A DNA stretch of 34,828 nucleotides from positions 1 through 34,828 of the forward strand of contig VSNK01000022.1 of the NCBI GenBank assembly GCA_009774255.1, in the 5' to 3' direction. Within the stretch, counting starts at the first letter, position 1, and each line of letters begins with the position of its first letter. Below are positions 15,225 through 21,329 of this stretch, in pieces. The notes under the pieces were generated by a model. That model saw only the letters and a list, made by a program, of their open reading frames with translations, did no database searches and was not told the origin of the DNA. The position numbers were made by a program, and so were the translations under genes. The DNA is from Faecalicatena sp. Its GTDB lineage: Bacteria; Bacillota; Clostridia; Lachnospirales; Lachnospiraceae.

Positions 15225-16202
15225 TCAATGCTTCGCATAAACAGTATGTCTGCTCATCCCCGGCTCAGCGGATGCCTGGCCGTCGTCAGGCACATCTTCG
15301 ATCACACGGTTGCTGAGTGTACCGACCTCCATGGCATCGGCAAAGTTGATCGGATGATTGCGCATATGCACCTTCATCAGTTCGAACAGTCTGAGTGTCG
15401 GGCGCGGTGAATCGAGGACACCGGAGACATCAATATATTTACACCCTGTCTGTTCTGCCAGTGTTTTCAGGCGCTGGTTGATCTTGAATGCGGCCGGGTT
15501 CTTGGACACGATCGGTACGATATAGATAGAAGCCTGTGTCTTTGTGTGGATCATGTAGAGGAGCCACTCATATTTGGAGATAAAATTGTCTACGTCCACA
15601 TTTTCATCCCGGATATCCACATCCCCCATATTTACGAAAATCTTACGCGGATTGAGGTCATACAGGCATACCTTCAGATAGCGCTCGATCTGATCAATGC
15701 GTATGTCTTTGATACTGCGGTTATAAAGCGGTTCCGTAATGCGGAAAGCCTGTGCCAGTTCCCCGACTGGAAGGGCGGCAAATGTGTTGGATCCAAAAAG
15801 TATAACACCGCCTGCTTCTGTAATACTGTTAAGTTCTCTATATGTCTGCATTTCATCATCCCCCTGTTCATGAATTGATGGTTGAAAAGGTGTGTGGCCT
15901 GATATCTGTCTGCTTAAATCTGCGTTGGCTTGTCTGGCCAGCCTGTCGTAACGGCGATTGATAAAGTATACGACCACATTGGCAGATACAACAGCCAGAT
16001 TTAAGAGATACACGACCAATACATAATTGAATCTGTGGGTATAGATTTTTGCGGAGATCCCAGCGATATACCCTGTGATGATAAGGAGTATAAACTGGAG
16101 ACTCATGTTGCTGGCTGATCTGGCTTTGATGTTCTTGGCTAGATTCATGGGCCAGGACAATCCAAAGCAGATCAGCATGGTAGATTCGAGAAGTTCAGCC
16201 AT
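15225..16202 (-). CDS. Membrane protein joining a PQ-loop/SemiSWEET-like domain to an SGNH-like domain
   Basis: A 325-residue protein. Residues 5-82 hold three predicted membrane helices (about 5-22, 33-51, 59-82), with a PQ-loop-like motif WPMNLAKNIKARSASNMSL at 17-35, in which the usual PQ is PM. After a linker, residues about 130-300 resemble an SGNH/GDSL hydrolase: FGSNTF in place of block I, YNRSI for block II, NMGDVDI for block III. The Asn and Asp-His of an active SGNH site are not evident, so activity is doubtful. Start 16202 has GAGGG upstream; 16235 is an alternative without one. It is divergent from a LysR gene, its likely regulator. Confidence 0.6.
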   Translation of the reverse strand: MAELLESTMLICFGLSWPMNLAKNIKARSASNMSLQFILLIITGYIAGISAKIYTHRFNYVLVVYLLNLAVVSANVVVYFINRRYDRLARQANADLSRQISGHTPFQPSIHEQGDDEMQTYRELNSITEAGGVILFGSNTFAALPVGELAQAFRITEPLYNRSIKDIRIDQIERYLKVCLYDLNPRKIFVNMGDVDIRDENVDVDNFISKYEWLLYMIHTKTQASIYIVPIVSKNPAAFKINQRLKTLAEQTGCKYIDVSGVLDSPRPTLRLFELMKVHMRNHPINFADAMEVGTLSNRVIEDVPDDGQASAEPGMSRHTVYAKH

Positions 16203-16263
16203 TTTAGTTTCCCTCACTTTCTTTTTTGACAACATTGCTTTTGTTTACAACCATAGTTTAGCA

Positions 16264-16292
16264 TTGACGTATGATTATGTCTAATATATAAT
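16264..16292 (+). promoter_or_regulatory. SigA-type promoter of the LysR gene
   Basis: TTGACG (16264-16269), 17 bases, TATAAT (16287-16292). It lies in the 215-bp divergent region and gives a leader of about 120 nt before the LysR start. Confidence 0.65.
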
Positions 16293-16305
16293 ATTTATAA
16301 AATTG

Positions 16306-16321
16306 ATAATGTATATATTAT
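16306..16321. promoter_or_regulatory. Candidate LysR-type operator
   Basis: ATAAT-GTATAT-ATTAT is a perfect interrupted palindrome with the T-N11-A geometry of LysR boxes. It lies just downstream of the predicted start site of the lysR gene, which suggests autorepression, and upstream of the divergent gene. The region is A/T rich, so chance is possible. Confidence 0.4.
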
Positions 16322-16417
16322 GAATCCCGTTTATTCCTGGGACAACTACTACGCTGCAAGATCAGAGGTTAGTAACATAGCCAGGCAAAGTACTGCCGGC
16401 AGGAGAGGAGGCTGGAA

Positions 16418-17302
16418 ATGGAACTGATGCAGATACGTTATTTTTTGGAAGTGGCAAATACAAAGCATATGACGAACAGCGCGAAAAATCTTCATATTAC
16501 ACAGCCTGCTCTTACCCAGGCCATTCGAAGGCTGGAGAATGATCTGGGAGTTCCGTTGTTTGCGGCTAAGGGTCGGAACATCGTATTGACGGAATATGGA
16601 AAATATCTGCAGAAAAAATTAGAGCCGTTGATGGCAAAGATCGATGATATTCCGAAACAACTGAAAATGATGGTCGCATTGGAGAGTGAGACCATCCATA
16701 TGAATGTGCTGGCCGCTTCAAGCCTTGTCATGGAGGCAATCATACAATATAAAAAGGAGCATGAGGATATCCACTTTCAGCTCCATCAGAATATAGAAAG
16801 CGAGCTTTATGATATTGCCGTAACGACAAAGCTTTTTTATCAGGCAGACAATGATGAAAACAGCTTTGCATGCGCGGAAGAAATCTATCTTGCTGTGCCG
16901 GAGAACAGAAGATATTTGGGGAGGACATCCATCTGCCTCGAGGAAGTGGCCAAGGAGGGGTTTGTCAGCCTCCTTGGCTCACGGGAATTTCGTTATATCT
17001 GCGACCGGTTCTGCCAGCATGCGGGATTTACTCCAAGGATTATTTTTGAGAGTGATAATCCGGCTGCCGTAAAAAATATGATTGCGGCCAATATGGGAAT
17101 CGGTTTCTGGCCGGAATTTACATGGGGAAGTATCGAAAATGAACCGGTACGGCTATTGAAAATAGAGGAGCCGATCTGCCAGAGGGATATTATCATTAAC
17201 TATAACAGGAATAAGACGGACAGCCGGAATGTCGTAGATTTTTATGAATTTCTGACAGAGTTCTTCAAATCGAGAAAGCAGGATATCGTATTTCATAACT
17301 AA
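16418..17302 (+). CDS. LysR family transcriptional regulator
   Basis: A 294-residue regulator. The N-terminal winged helix-turn-helix (about 1-60) reads MQIRYFLEVANTKHMTNSAK, then ITQPALTQAIRRLENDLGVPLF, the standard LysR pattern. Residues about 90-290 form the effector domain (AASSLVMEAI, MGIGFWPEFTW). The ATG follows GGAGAGGAGG. It is divergent from the PQ-loop/SGNH-like gene, and LysR proteins often control the gene they face. The inducer cannot be predicted. The gene is followed at once by a mobile hairpin element. Confidence 0.9.
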   Translation: MELMQIRYFLEVANTKHMTNSAKNLHITQPALTQAIRRLENDLGVPLFAAKGRNIVLTEYGKYLQKKLEPLMAKIDDIPKQLKMMVALESETIHMNVLAASSLVMEAIIQYKKEHEDIHFQLHQNIESELYDIAVTTKLFYQADNDENSFACAEEIYLAVPENRRYLGRTSICLEEVAKEGFVSLLGSREFRYICDRFCQHAGFTPRIIFESDNPAAVKNMIAANMGIGFWPEFTWGSIENEPVRLLKIEEPICQRDIIINYNRNKTDSRNVVDFYEFLTEFFKSRKQDIVFHN

Positions 17303-17310
17303 TTGAAGAA

Positions 17311-17471
17311 ATCAATTATTTACAGTTCACTCCTGGGCCGTGCACCACGCTGCACGGTCACAGGCCAGTGTGTACTGGGGCTGGAATCCGGCCTCTTGCC
17401 GTAAGGCAACTTTAAATAGGCCGGATTCGTTACAGTTCGCTGGCTGGCCAGTGAACTGTAACATCAATTAT
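17311..17471. mobile_element. MITE-like hairpin element with 9-bp target duplication
   Basis: A 143-bp non-coding element (17320-17462) has inverted ends TTACAGTTCACT / AGTGAACTGTAA(C) and is flanked by perfect 9-bp direct repeats ATCAATTAT (17311-17319, 17463-17471). Inside are CCGTGCA/TGCACGG, AATCCGGCCT/AGGCCGGATT with an inner TTGCC-GTAA-GGCAA, and at the right end a complete 15-bp stem (17429-17462) similar to the element at 5955-5991. There is no transposase, so any movement would need one in trans. Confidence 0.72.
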
Positions 17472-17501
17472 GGGAATCTGGAAATTTATCCGCAAAAAAT
17501 A

Positions 17502-17530
17502 TTGACATTCTAATTTAAGCGTACTATAAT
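17502..17530 (+). promoter_or_regulatory. SigA promoter of rplM-rpsI
   Basis: TTGACA (17502-17507), 17 bases, TATAAT (17525-17530): a consensus housekeeping promoter, as expected for ribosomal protein genes. Confidence 0.85.
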
Positions 17531-17554
17531 ATTACAGCGTGAAAAAGGGAGAAA

Positions 17555-17584
17555 CAGTATGCGCCAAAGCCCCGGAGTATACTG
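17555..17584 (+). ncRNA. Candidate L13 leader (autoregulatory mRNA structure)
   Basis: In the rplM 5' leader CAGTAT (17555-17560) pairs with ATACTG (17579-17584) around a G/C-rich loop. Firmicute rplM-rpsI operons are known to carry an L13 leader through which the protein represses its own mRNA. Position and hairpin fit; I could not compare with the family covariance model. Confidence 0.45.
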
Positions 17585-17644
17585 CTTTCATATAAATACA
17601 GGTAATAAATGAGAGACGAATAGAAAATAACAGGAGGACCCCCC

Positions 17645-18073
17645 ATGAAAACTTATATGGCTAATCCAGACAAGATTGAAAGAAAATGGTATGTGGTTGA
17701 TGCTGAAGGCTGCACATTAGGACGTCTTGCTTCCGAAGTGGCAAAAGTATTAAGAGGAAAGAACAAGCCGGAGTTCACACCGCATGTTGATACAGGCGAC
17801 TATGTAGTGATTGTGAATGCGGAAAAGGTAAAAGTAACAGGTAAGAAGCTGCAGCAGAAGATTTATTATCACCATTCCGAATATGTAGGCGGAATGAAAG
17901 AGACCACTCTGGCAGAGATGATGAAGAAGAAGCCGGAGAGAGTGGTGGAATTGGCTGTAAAGGGAATGCTTCCGAAAGGACCTTTAGGCAGGGCGATGAT
18001 CAAGAAGCTTCATGTATATGCTGGTCCGGAGCATGCACAGCAGGCTCAGAAACCAGAGGCACTGACATTTTAA
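17645..18073 (+). CDS. rplM: 50S ribosomal protein L13
   Basis: Early-assembling large-subunit protein, 142 residues, full length. It begins MKTYMANPDKIERKWYVVDA and has the family segments GRLASEVAKVLRGKNKPEFTPH, VIVNAEKVKVTGKK, KIYYHHSEYVGGMK and MLPKGPLGRAM. The ATG follows AGGAGG. It is cotranscribed with rpsI 26 bases downstream, the usual pairing, from the consensus promoter at 17502-17530. Confidence 0.98.
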   Translation: MKTYMANPDKIERKWYVVDAEGCTLGRLASEVAKVLRGKNKPEFTPHVDTGDYVVIVNAEKVKVTGKKLQQKIYYHHSEYVGGMKETTLAEMMKKKPERVVELAVKGMLPKGPLGRAMIKKLHVYAGPEHAQQAQKPEALTF

Positions 18074-18099
18074 GGAAAGGTTGAAAGGAGGACATTACA

Positions 18100-18492
18100 G
18101 TGGCTAATGCAAAATATTACGGAACAGGAAGAAGAAAAAAATCTATTGCAAGAGTATACCTGGTACCTGGTACAGGTAAGATTACTATAAATAAAAGAGA
18201 TATCGATGATTATCTGAGTCTGGAGACATTGAAGGTTGTTGTTCGTCAGCCTCTTGTCGCTACAAGTACAACAGATAAGTTCGATGTACTTGTGAATGTA
18301 CATGGCGGCGGTTACACCGGACAGGCAGGAGCAATCCGTCACGGAATCTCCCGTGCACTGCTGGAAGCAGATCCGGAGTACAGACCGATTCTGAAAAAAG
18401 CCGGCTATCTGACCCGTGACCCAAGAATGAAGGAAAGAAAGAAATACGGTCTCAAAGCCGCAAGACGCGCGCCGCAGTTCAGCAAGAGATAG
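18100..18492 (+). CDS. rpsI: 30S ribosomal protein S9
   Basis: Small-subunit protein whose C-terminal tail reaches the decoding centre. It has 130 residues, with the characteristic start MANAKYYGTGRRKKSIARVYL and the conserved basic tail ending in QFSKR. The start codon is GTG at 18100, preceded by GAAAGGAGG. It follows rplM and is ended by the terminator at 18521-18558. Confidence 0.98.
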   Translation: MANAKYYGTGRRKKSIARVYLVPGTGKITINKRDIDDYLSLETLKVVVRQPLVATSTTDKFDVLVNVHGGGYTGQAGAIRHGISRALLEADPEYRPILKKAGYLTRDPRMKERKKYGLKAARRAPQFSKR

Positions 18493-18520
18493 GCAAGCGA
18501 AATATCAAATACGGACTTCG

Positions 18521-18558
18521 ATCCCCAAGACGTATATGTTTTGGGGATTTTGTCTATT
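18521..18558 (+). terminator. Intrinsic terminator of rplM-rpsI
   Basis: ATCCCCAA (18521-18528) pairs with TTGGGGAT (18541-18548), with further AC/GT pairs inside, followed by TTTGTCTATTTTT. Confidence 0.85.
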
Positions 18559-18565
18559 TTTAAGC

Positions 18566-18729
18566 TATGGAGTTGTAGAAAAATAACTGACACATCTTGA
18601 CTTGTCTATTTCTCCGGCTGCACAGGCCAAAAAGCCTCGACGTAGCCCACTACGCCTGCGTTTTTTGACCTGCACATCCGAAGAAATATCCTGCGTAATC
18701 TGTATCAGTTATTTTTCTACAACTCCTAT
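18566..18729. mobile_element. 158-bp palindromic MITE-like element
   Basis: The sequence 18569-18726 is one long inverted repeat. Two 76-base arms align end to end without gaps, with about 56 of 76 positions complementary by my count, around a 6-base loop. The first 22 bases of each arm, starting GGAGTTGTAGAAAAATAACT, are identical. A 3-bp direct repeat TAT flanks it (18566-18568, 18727-18729). There is no coding capacity. Fragments of the same sequence lie at 5030-5060 and 12891-12945. Confidence 0.7.
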
Positions 18730-18766
18730 GACCTGATTGAAAATATACAAAGGAGCTGACGGTACA

Positions 18767-19510
18767 TTGAGGAGAGTGAAAAAAAGACATCCGATTCGAA
18801 AATTTATACTTTGCCTGTTTGCGGTTCTGTTGTTTCTGGCGGCAGCGGCGGGTGCCTTTTTTGGAGACAGGGGATACCGGATGTATCAGGATGCCCTGGC
18901 CCAGGCGACCATTGAGGACAGAGTGCGGGCGATTCGGGAAAAAGAAAATTTTACGGAATATTCCGAAATGTCTGATTTTTATATTGATGCCGTCATATCT
19001 GTGGAGGATCATCGATTTATGTCCCATCCGGGAATCGATCCGGTCGCGGTCATCCGCGCTCTTTGGACGGATATCCGGGCGGGGGCCTTCGTAGAAGGTG
19101 GAAGTACCATTACACAGCAGCTTGCGAAAAACATGCTGTTTACGCAGGAAAAAAAGATTGAGCGCAAAGCAGCGGAGGTCTTTGCGGTATTTGATATAGA
19201 AGAAGAGTACACGAAGGAAGAGATTTTTGAGCTATATGTCAATATGGCAAGCTTCGGGAGCGGCTATGAAGGGATCTACGCGGCTTCCACAGGATATTTC
19301 AGGAAGCATCCGTCAGAAGTGACGGAGTATGAGGCGGCCATGCTGGCGGGAATCCCAAATGCCCCGTCGGACTATTCTCCGGATATCAGCATGGAGCTGG
19401 CTTCTCAGCGGGTCGGGCAGGTGCTTCAAAGTATGGTAAAGCATCGGCTGATCACACGGGAAGAAGCGGAACGGATTGAATCTATGGAAGAAACAACAAC
19501 AATTGAATAA
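18767..19510 (+). CDS. Monofunctional peptidoglycan glycosyltransferase (GT51)
   Basis: Membrane-anchored enzyme that polymerises lipid II into glycan strands. It has a basic N-terminus, one membrane anchor (about residues 13-32) and the GT51 motifs EDHRFMSHPGID (catalytic Glu), GGSTITQQLAKNM, RKAAEVFAVFDIE and the LYVNMASFGSGYEGI segment. No transpeptidase domain follows; at about 247 residues it is the MtgA/SgtB-like stand-alone form. The start is uncertain: TTG 18767 lies 11 bases after AAAGGAG; TTG 18737 and GTG 18776 are in frame. Its upstream region is largely the palindromic element, so insertion may have altered its promoter. Confidence 0.88.
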   Translation: MRRVKKRHPIRKFILCLFAVLLFLAAAAGAFFGDRGYRMYQDALAQATIEDRVRAIREKENFTEYSEMSDFYIDAVISVEDHRFMSHPGIDPVAVIRALWTDIRAGAFVEGGSTITQQLAKNMLFTQEKKIERKAAEVFAVFDIEEEYTKEEIFELYVNMASFGSGYEGIYAASTGYFRKHPSEVTEYEAAMLAGIPNAPSDYSPDISMELASQRVGQVLQSMVKHRLITREEAERIESMEETTTIE

Positions 19511-19514
19511 ATGC

Positions 19515-19543
19515 TTTACACTGAAAAAACCTTTTGCTATAAT
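19515..19543 (+). promoter_or_regulatory. SigA-type promoter of pyrE
   Basis: TTTACA (19515-19520), 17 bases, TATAAT (19538-19543), followed by a leader of about 60 nt that ends in an AGGAGG ribosome binding site. Confidence 0.8.
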
Positions 19544-19610
19544 GGGAACATCGAATTCAGGATCATAAAAATGGCTGAAAAGTCTGTAAATACAGGAGGT
19601 TTTAATCATT

Positions 19611-20288
19611 ATGGAAGGCTACAAGCAGGAATTTATTGAATTTATGGTGGAAAGTAATGTGCTGAAATTCGGCGACTTTACTTTGAAGAGCGGAAGAAAG
19701 TCCCCATTTTTCATGAATGCGGGCGCCTATGTTACAGGCACGCAGCTACAGAAGCTGGGGGAATATTATGCAAAAGCAATCTATGACAACTATGGCCTGG
19801 ATTTTGACGTACTGTTCGGGCCGGCGTATAAGGGGATCCCGCTGTCCGTGGCAGCGACGATGGCGATCAGCAGGCTGTACGGCAAGGATGTGCGGTACTG
19901 CTCCAACAGAAAAGAGACAAAGGATCATGGAGATACGGGGATCCTGCTGGGGAGCAGGCTTCAGGACGGTGACCGCGTGGTAATGATTGAGGATGTGACT
20001 ACCTCGGGCAAATCGATCGAGGAAACCTTCCCGATCCTGAAGGCACAGGCAGATGTGGAGGTAAAAGGACTGATCGTGTCTCTGAACCGCATGGAGGTCG
20101 GAAAAGGCGGGGAGAAGAGCGCGCTGGATGAGATCAAAGATCTGTACGGATTTGACACGGCAGCGATCGTGACCATGGAAGAGGTCGTAGAATGTCTTTA
20201 CAACAGAGAATGCGGCGGGCAAATCATCATTGATGATACATTGAAATCAGCCATCGATGCATATTATAAGATATATGGTGTGAAATGA
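19611..20288 (+). CDS. pyrE: Orotate phosphoribosyltransferase
   Basis: Makes OMP from orotate and PRPP in pyrimidine synthesis. The 225-residue protein has the LKSGRKSPFFMNAG start region, GPAYKGIPLS, the YCSNRKETKDHG flexible loop and the PRPP-binding motif VVMIEDVTTSGKS. The ATG follows ACAGGAGG behind a clear promoter of its own. No other pyrimidine gene is nearby, which is unusual compared with the common pyr operon. A tiny membrane protein gene follows after 41 bases. Confidence 0.95.
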   Translation: MEGYKQEFIEFMVESNVLKFGDFTLKSGRKSPFFMNAGAYVTGTQLQKLGEYYAKAIYDNYGLDFDVLFGPAYKGIPLSVAATMAISRLYGKDVRYCSNRKETKDHGDTGILLGSRLQDGDRVVMIEDVTTSGKSIEETFPILKAQADVEVKGLIVSLNRMEVGKGGEKSALDEIKDLYGFDTAAIVTMEEVVECLYNRECGGQIIIDDTLKSAIDAYYKIYGVK

Positions 20289-20329
20289 AAAATGGTCACT
20301 AAAAATCAAAAATCGGAGGAATGCTACTT

Positions 20330-20479
20330 ATGGAGAGAGCGTATAAGACAATGACGTCGTCAGGCGGAATGAATATCGCGTTTGGAATCGTGATGATCGT
20401 GATCGGAATCACGTCAGGCGTGATCACGATCGTAAACGGCGCGCGGCTTCTGAAGCATCGGGGAGAGATCACATTTTAG
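20330..20479 (+). CDS. Small single-span membrane protein (49 residues)
   Basis: The open frame begins MERAYKTMTSSGGMNIAFG, continues with a hydrophobic helix (about residues 15-36) and ends in a basic tail, LLKHRGEITF. GGAGG lies ten bases before the ATG, and it fits tightly between pyrE (41 bases) and the VanZ-like gene (27 bases), which supports a real gene. I do not recognise its function. Confidence 0.6.
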   Translation: MERAYKTMTSSGGMNIAFGIVMIVIGITSGVITIVNGARLLKHRGEITF

Positions 20480-20506
20480 AGGCGGAAAACCTGAAGGAGT
20501 ATTATT

Positions 20507-20998
20507 TTGAGTCAGAGACAAGTGAAAAGGTACCGCATACTCGGGAAAGTAATGTTCGTACTCTATATTACATTTCTGGTCTATTTTTTATGCTTTGCCG
20601 AGTGGTACGGGCGTACGGAGGTCCCGGAGGGCTATCGGTATAATCTGGTGCTCTTTAAGGAAATCACGCGCTTTATCGAATACAGAGAGGAACTGGGGGC
20701 GTTTGCAGTATTTGCAAATTTATTCGGAAATATTTTAATTTTTGTACCTTACGGGTTTTTTATATCAATGGCAAGCACGTGCAGAGGATTTTTCCTGACC
20801 CTTTCTTACAGCTTTGCCCTGAGCCTTGGTGTGGAGATTTTTCAGCTTTTTACCAGAGTGGGGAGTTTTGATGTGGACGACCTGATGCTGAATACCCTGG
20901 GAGGTGTTCTGGGATACATTTTATTTTTAATATGCAACATAATAAGGAGAAAGTGTTATGACCAGAAGCAAAAAAAATACAAAAGAGCGGATTCGTGA
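20507..20998 (+). CDS. VanZ-family membrane protein
   Basis: A 163-residue membrane protein with four predicted helices and the VanZ signature: an N-terminal helix, NLVLFKEI, the NLFGNILIFVPYGFFIS segment, SLGVEIFQLF and FDVDDLMLNTLGGVLGY. VanZ itself confers low-level teicoplanin resistance, but most homologues have no proven role. The start is TTG at 20507, seven bases after AAGGAG. Its last 41 bases overlap the next gene. Nothing else suggests a resistance cluster. Confidence 0.85.
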   Translation: MSQRQVKRYRILGKVMFVLYITFLVYFLCFAEWYGRTEVPEGYRYNLVLFKEITRFIEYREELGAFAVFANLFGNILIFVPYGFFISMASTCRGFFLTLSYSFALSLGVEIFQLFTRVGSFDVDDLMLNTLGGVLGYILFLICNIIRRKCYDQKQKKYKRADS

Positions 20999-21329
20999 CA
21001 AGGGAAAAAAGCGTAAGACCCGGAAGTACGGTCAGGCTCCTTTGAAATATTCCCACATGGGAACGCATTCCTGCTGGTATGCTTCAGGCGCGTTTTTGCT
21101 GATCATAGCCTCAGTCTGGATTGCGTTTCGGATGCATGGCGCGGCGGCAGGATTTATCGGAGGTTTCGGCATTTTGGCAATGGTCTTTTCCGGTTTGGGA
21201 GTCAGGGCAGGGGTCAAAGGCTTGCGGGAGAGGGAAAAGCGTTATATCTTCTGCAAACTTGGAATTACGGCAAATGTTTTGATTTTGCTCGTCATGTGCA
21301 TTATTTTTATAGGAGGAATAAGGAAATGA
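20958..21329 (+). CDS. Small membrane protein with three predicted helices (DUF6142-like)
   Basis: A 123-residue protein. The first 30 residues are strongly basic (KKNTKERIRDKGKKRKTRK), followed by three hydrophobic helices at roughly 42-58, 62-86 and 99-120. It resembles the DUF6142 proteins of Lachnospiraceae; I give this from memory of the family layout, not a search. The ATG, after an AAGGAGA site, lies inside the end of the VanZ-like gene. Its stop overlaps the start of the M29-type peptidase (ATGA), so the three genes are translated as a unit. Function unknown. Confidence 0.7.
   Translation: MTRSKKNTKERIRDKGKKRKTRKYGQAPLKYSHMGTHSCWYASGAFLLIIASVWIAFRMHGAAAGFIGGFGILAMVFSGLGVRAGVKGLREREKRYIFCKLGITANVLILLVMCIIFIGGIRK

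Larger units (their letters stand above)
17303..17644. other. 342-bp region between lysR and rplM
   Basis: There is no gene here. It contains the inserted hairpin element with its 9-bp flanking repeats (17311-17471), the rplM promoter (17502-17530), a candidate L13 leader hairpin (17555-17584) and the AGGAGG ribosome binding site of rplM. Confidence 0.7.

Noticed and set aside
17320..17462. Structured small RNA gene instead of a mobile element
   Set aside because: No promoter or terminator belongs to it, while perfect 9-bp flanking repeats and shared ends with a second locus favour insertion. A transcribed role cannot be fully excluded.
20507..20998. Vancomycin/teicoplanin resistance locus because of the VanZ-like gene
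   Set aside because: No VanA, VanH, VanX or regulator genes are near, and VanZ-family proteins are common in Clostridia without a resistance role.
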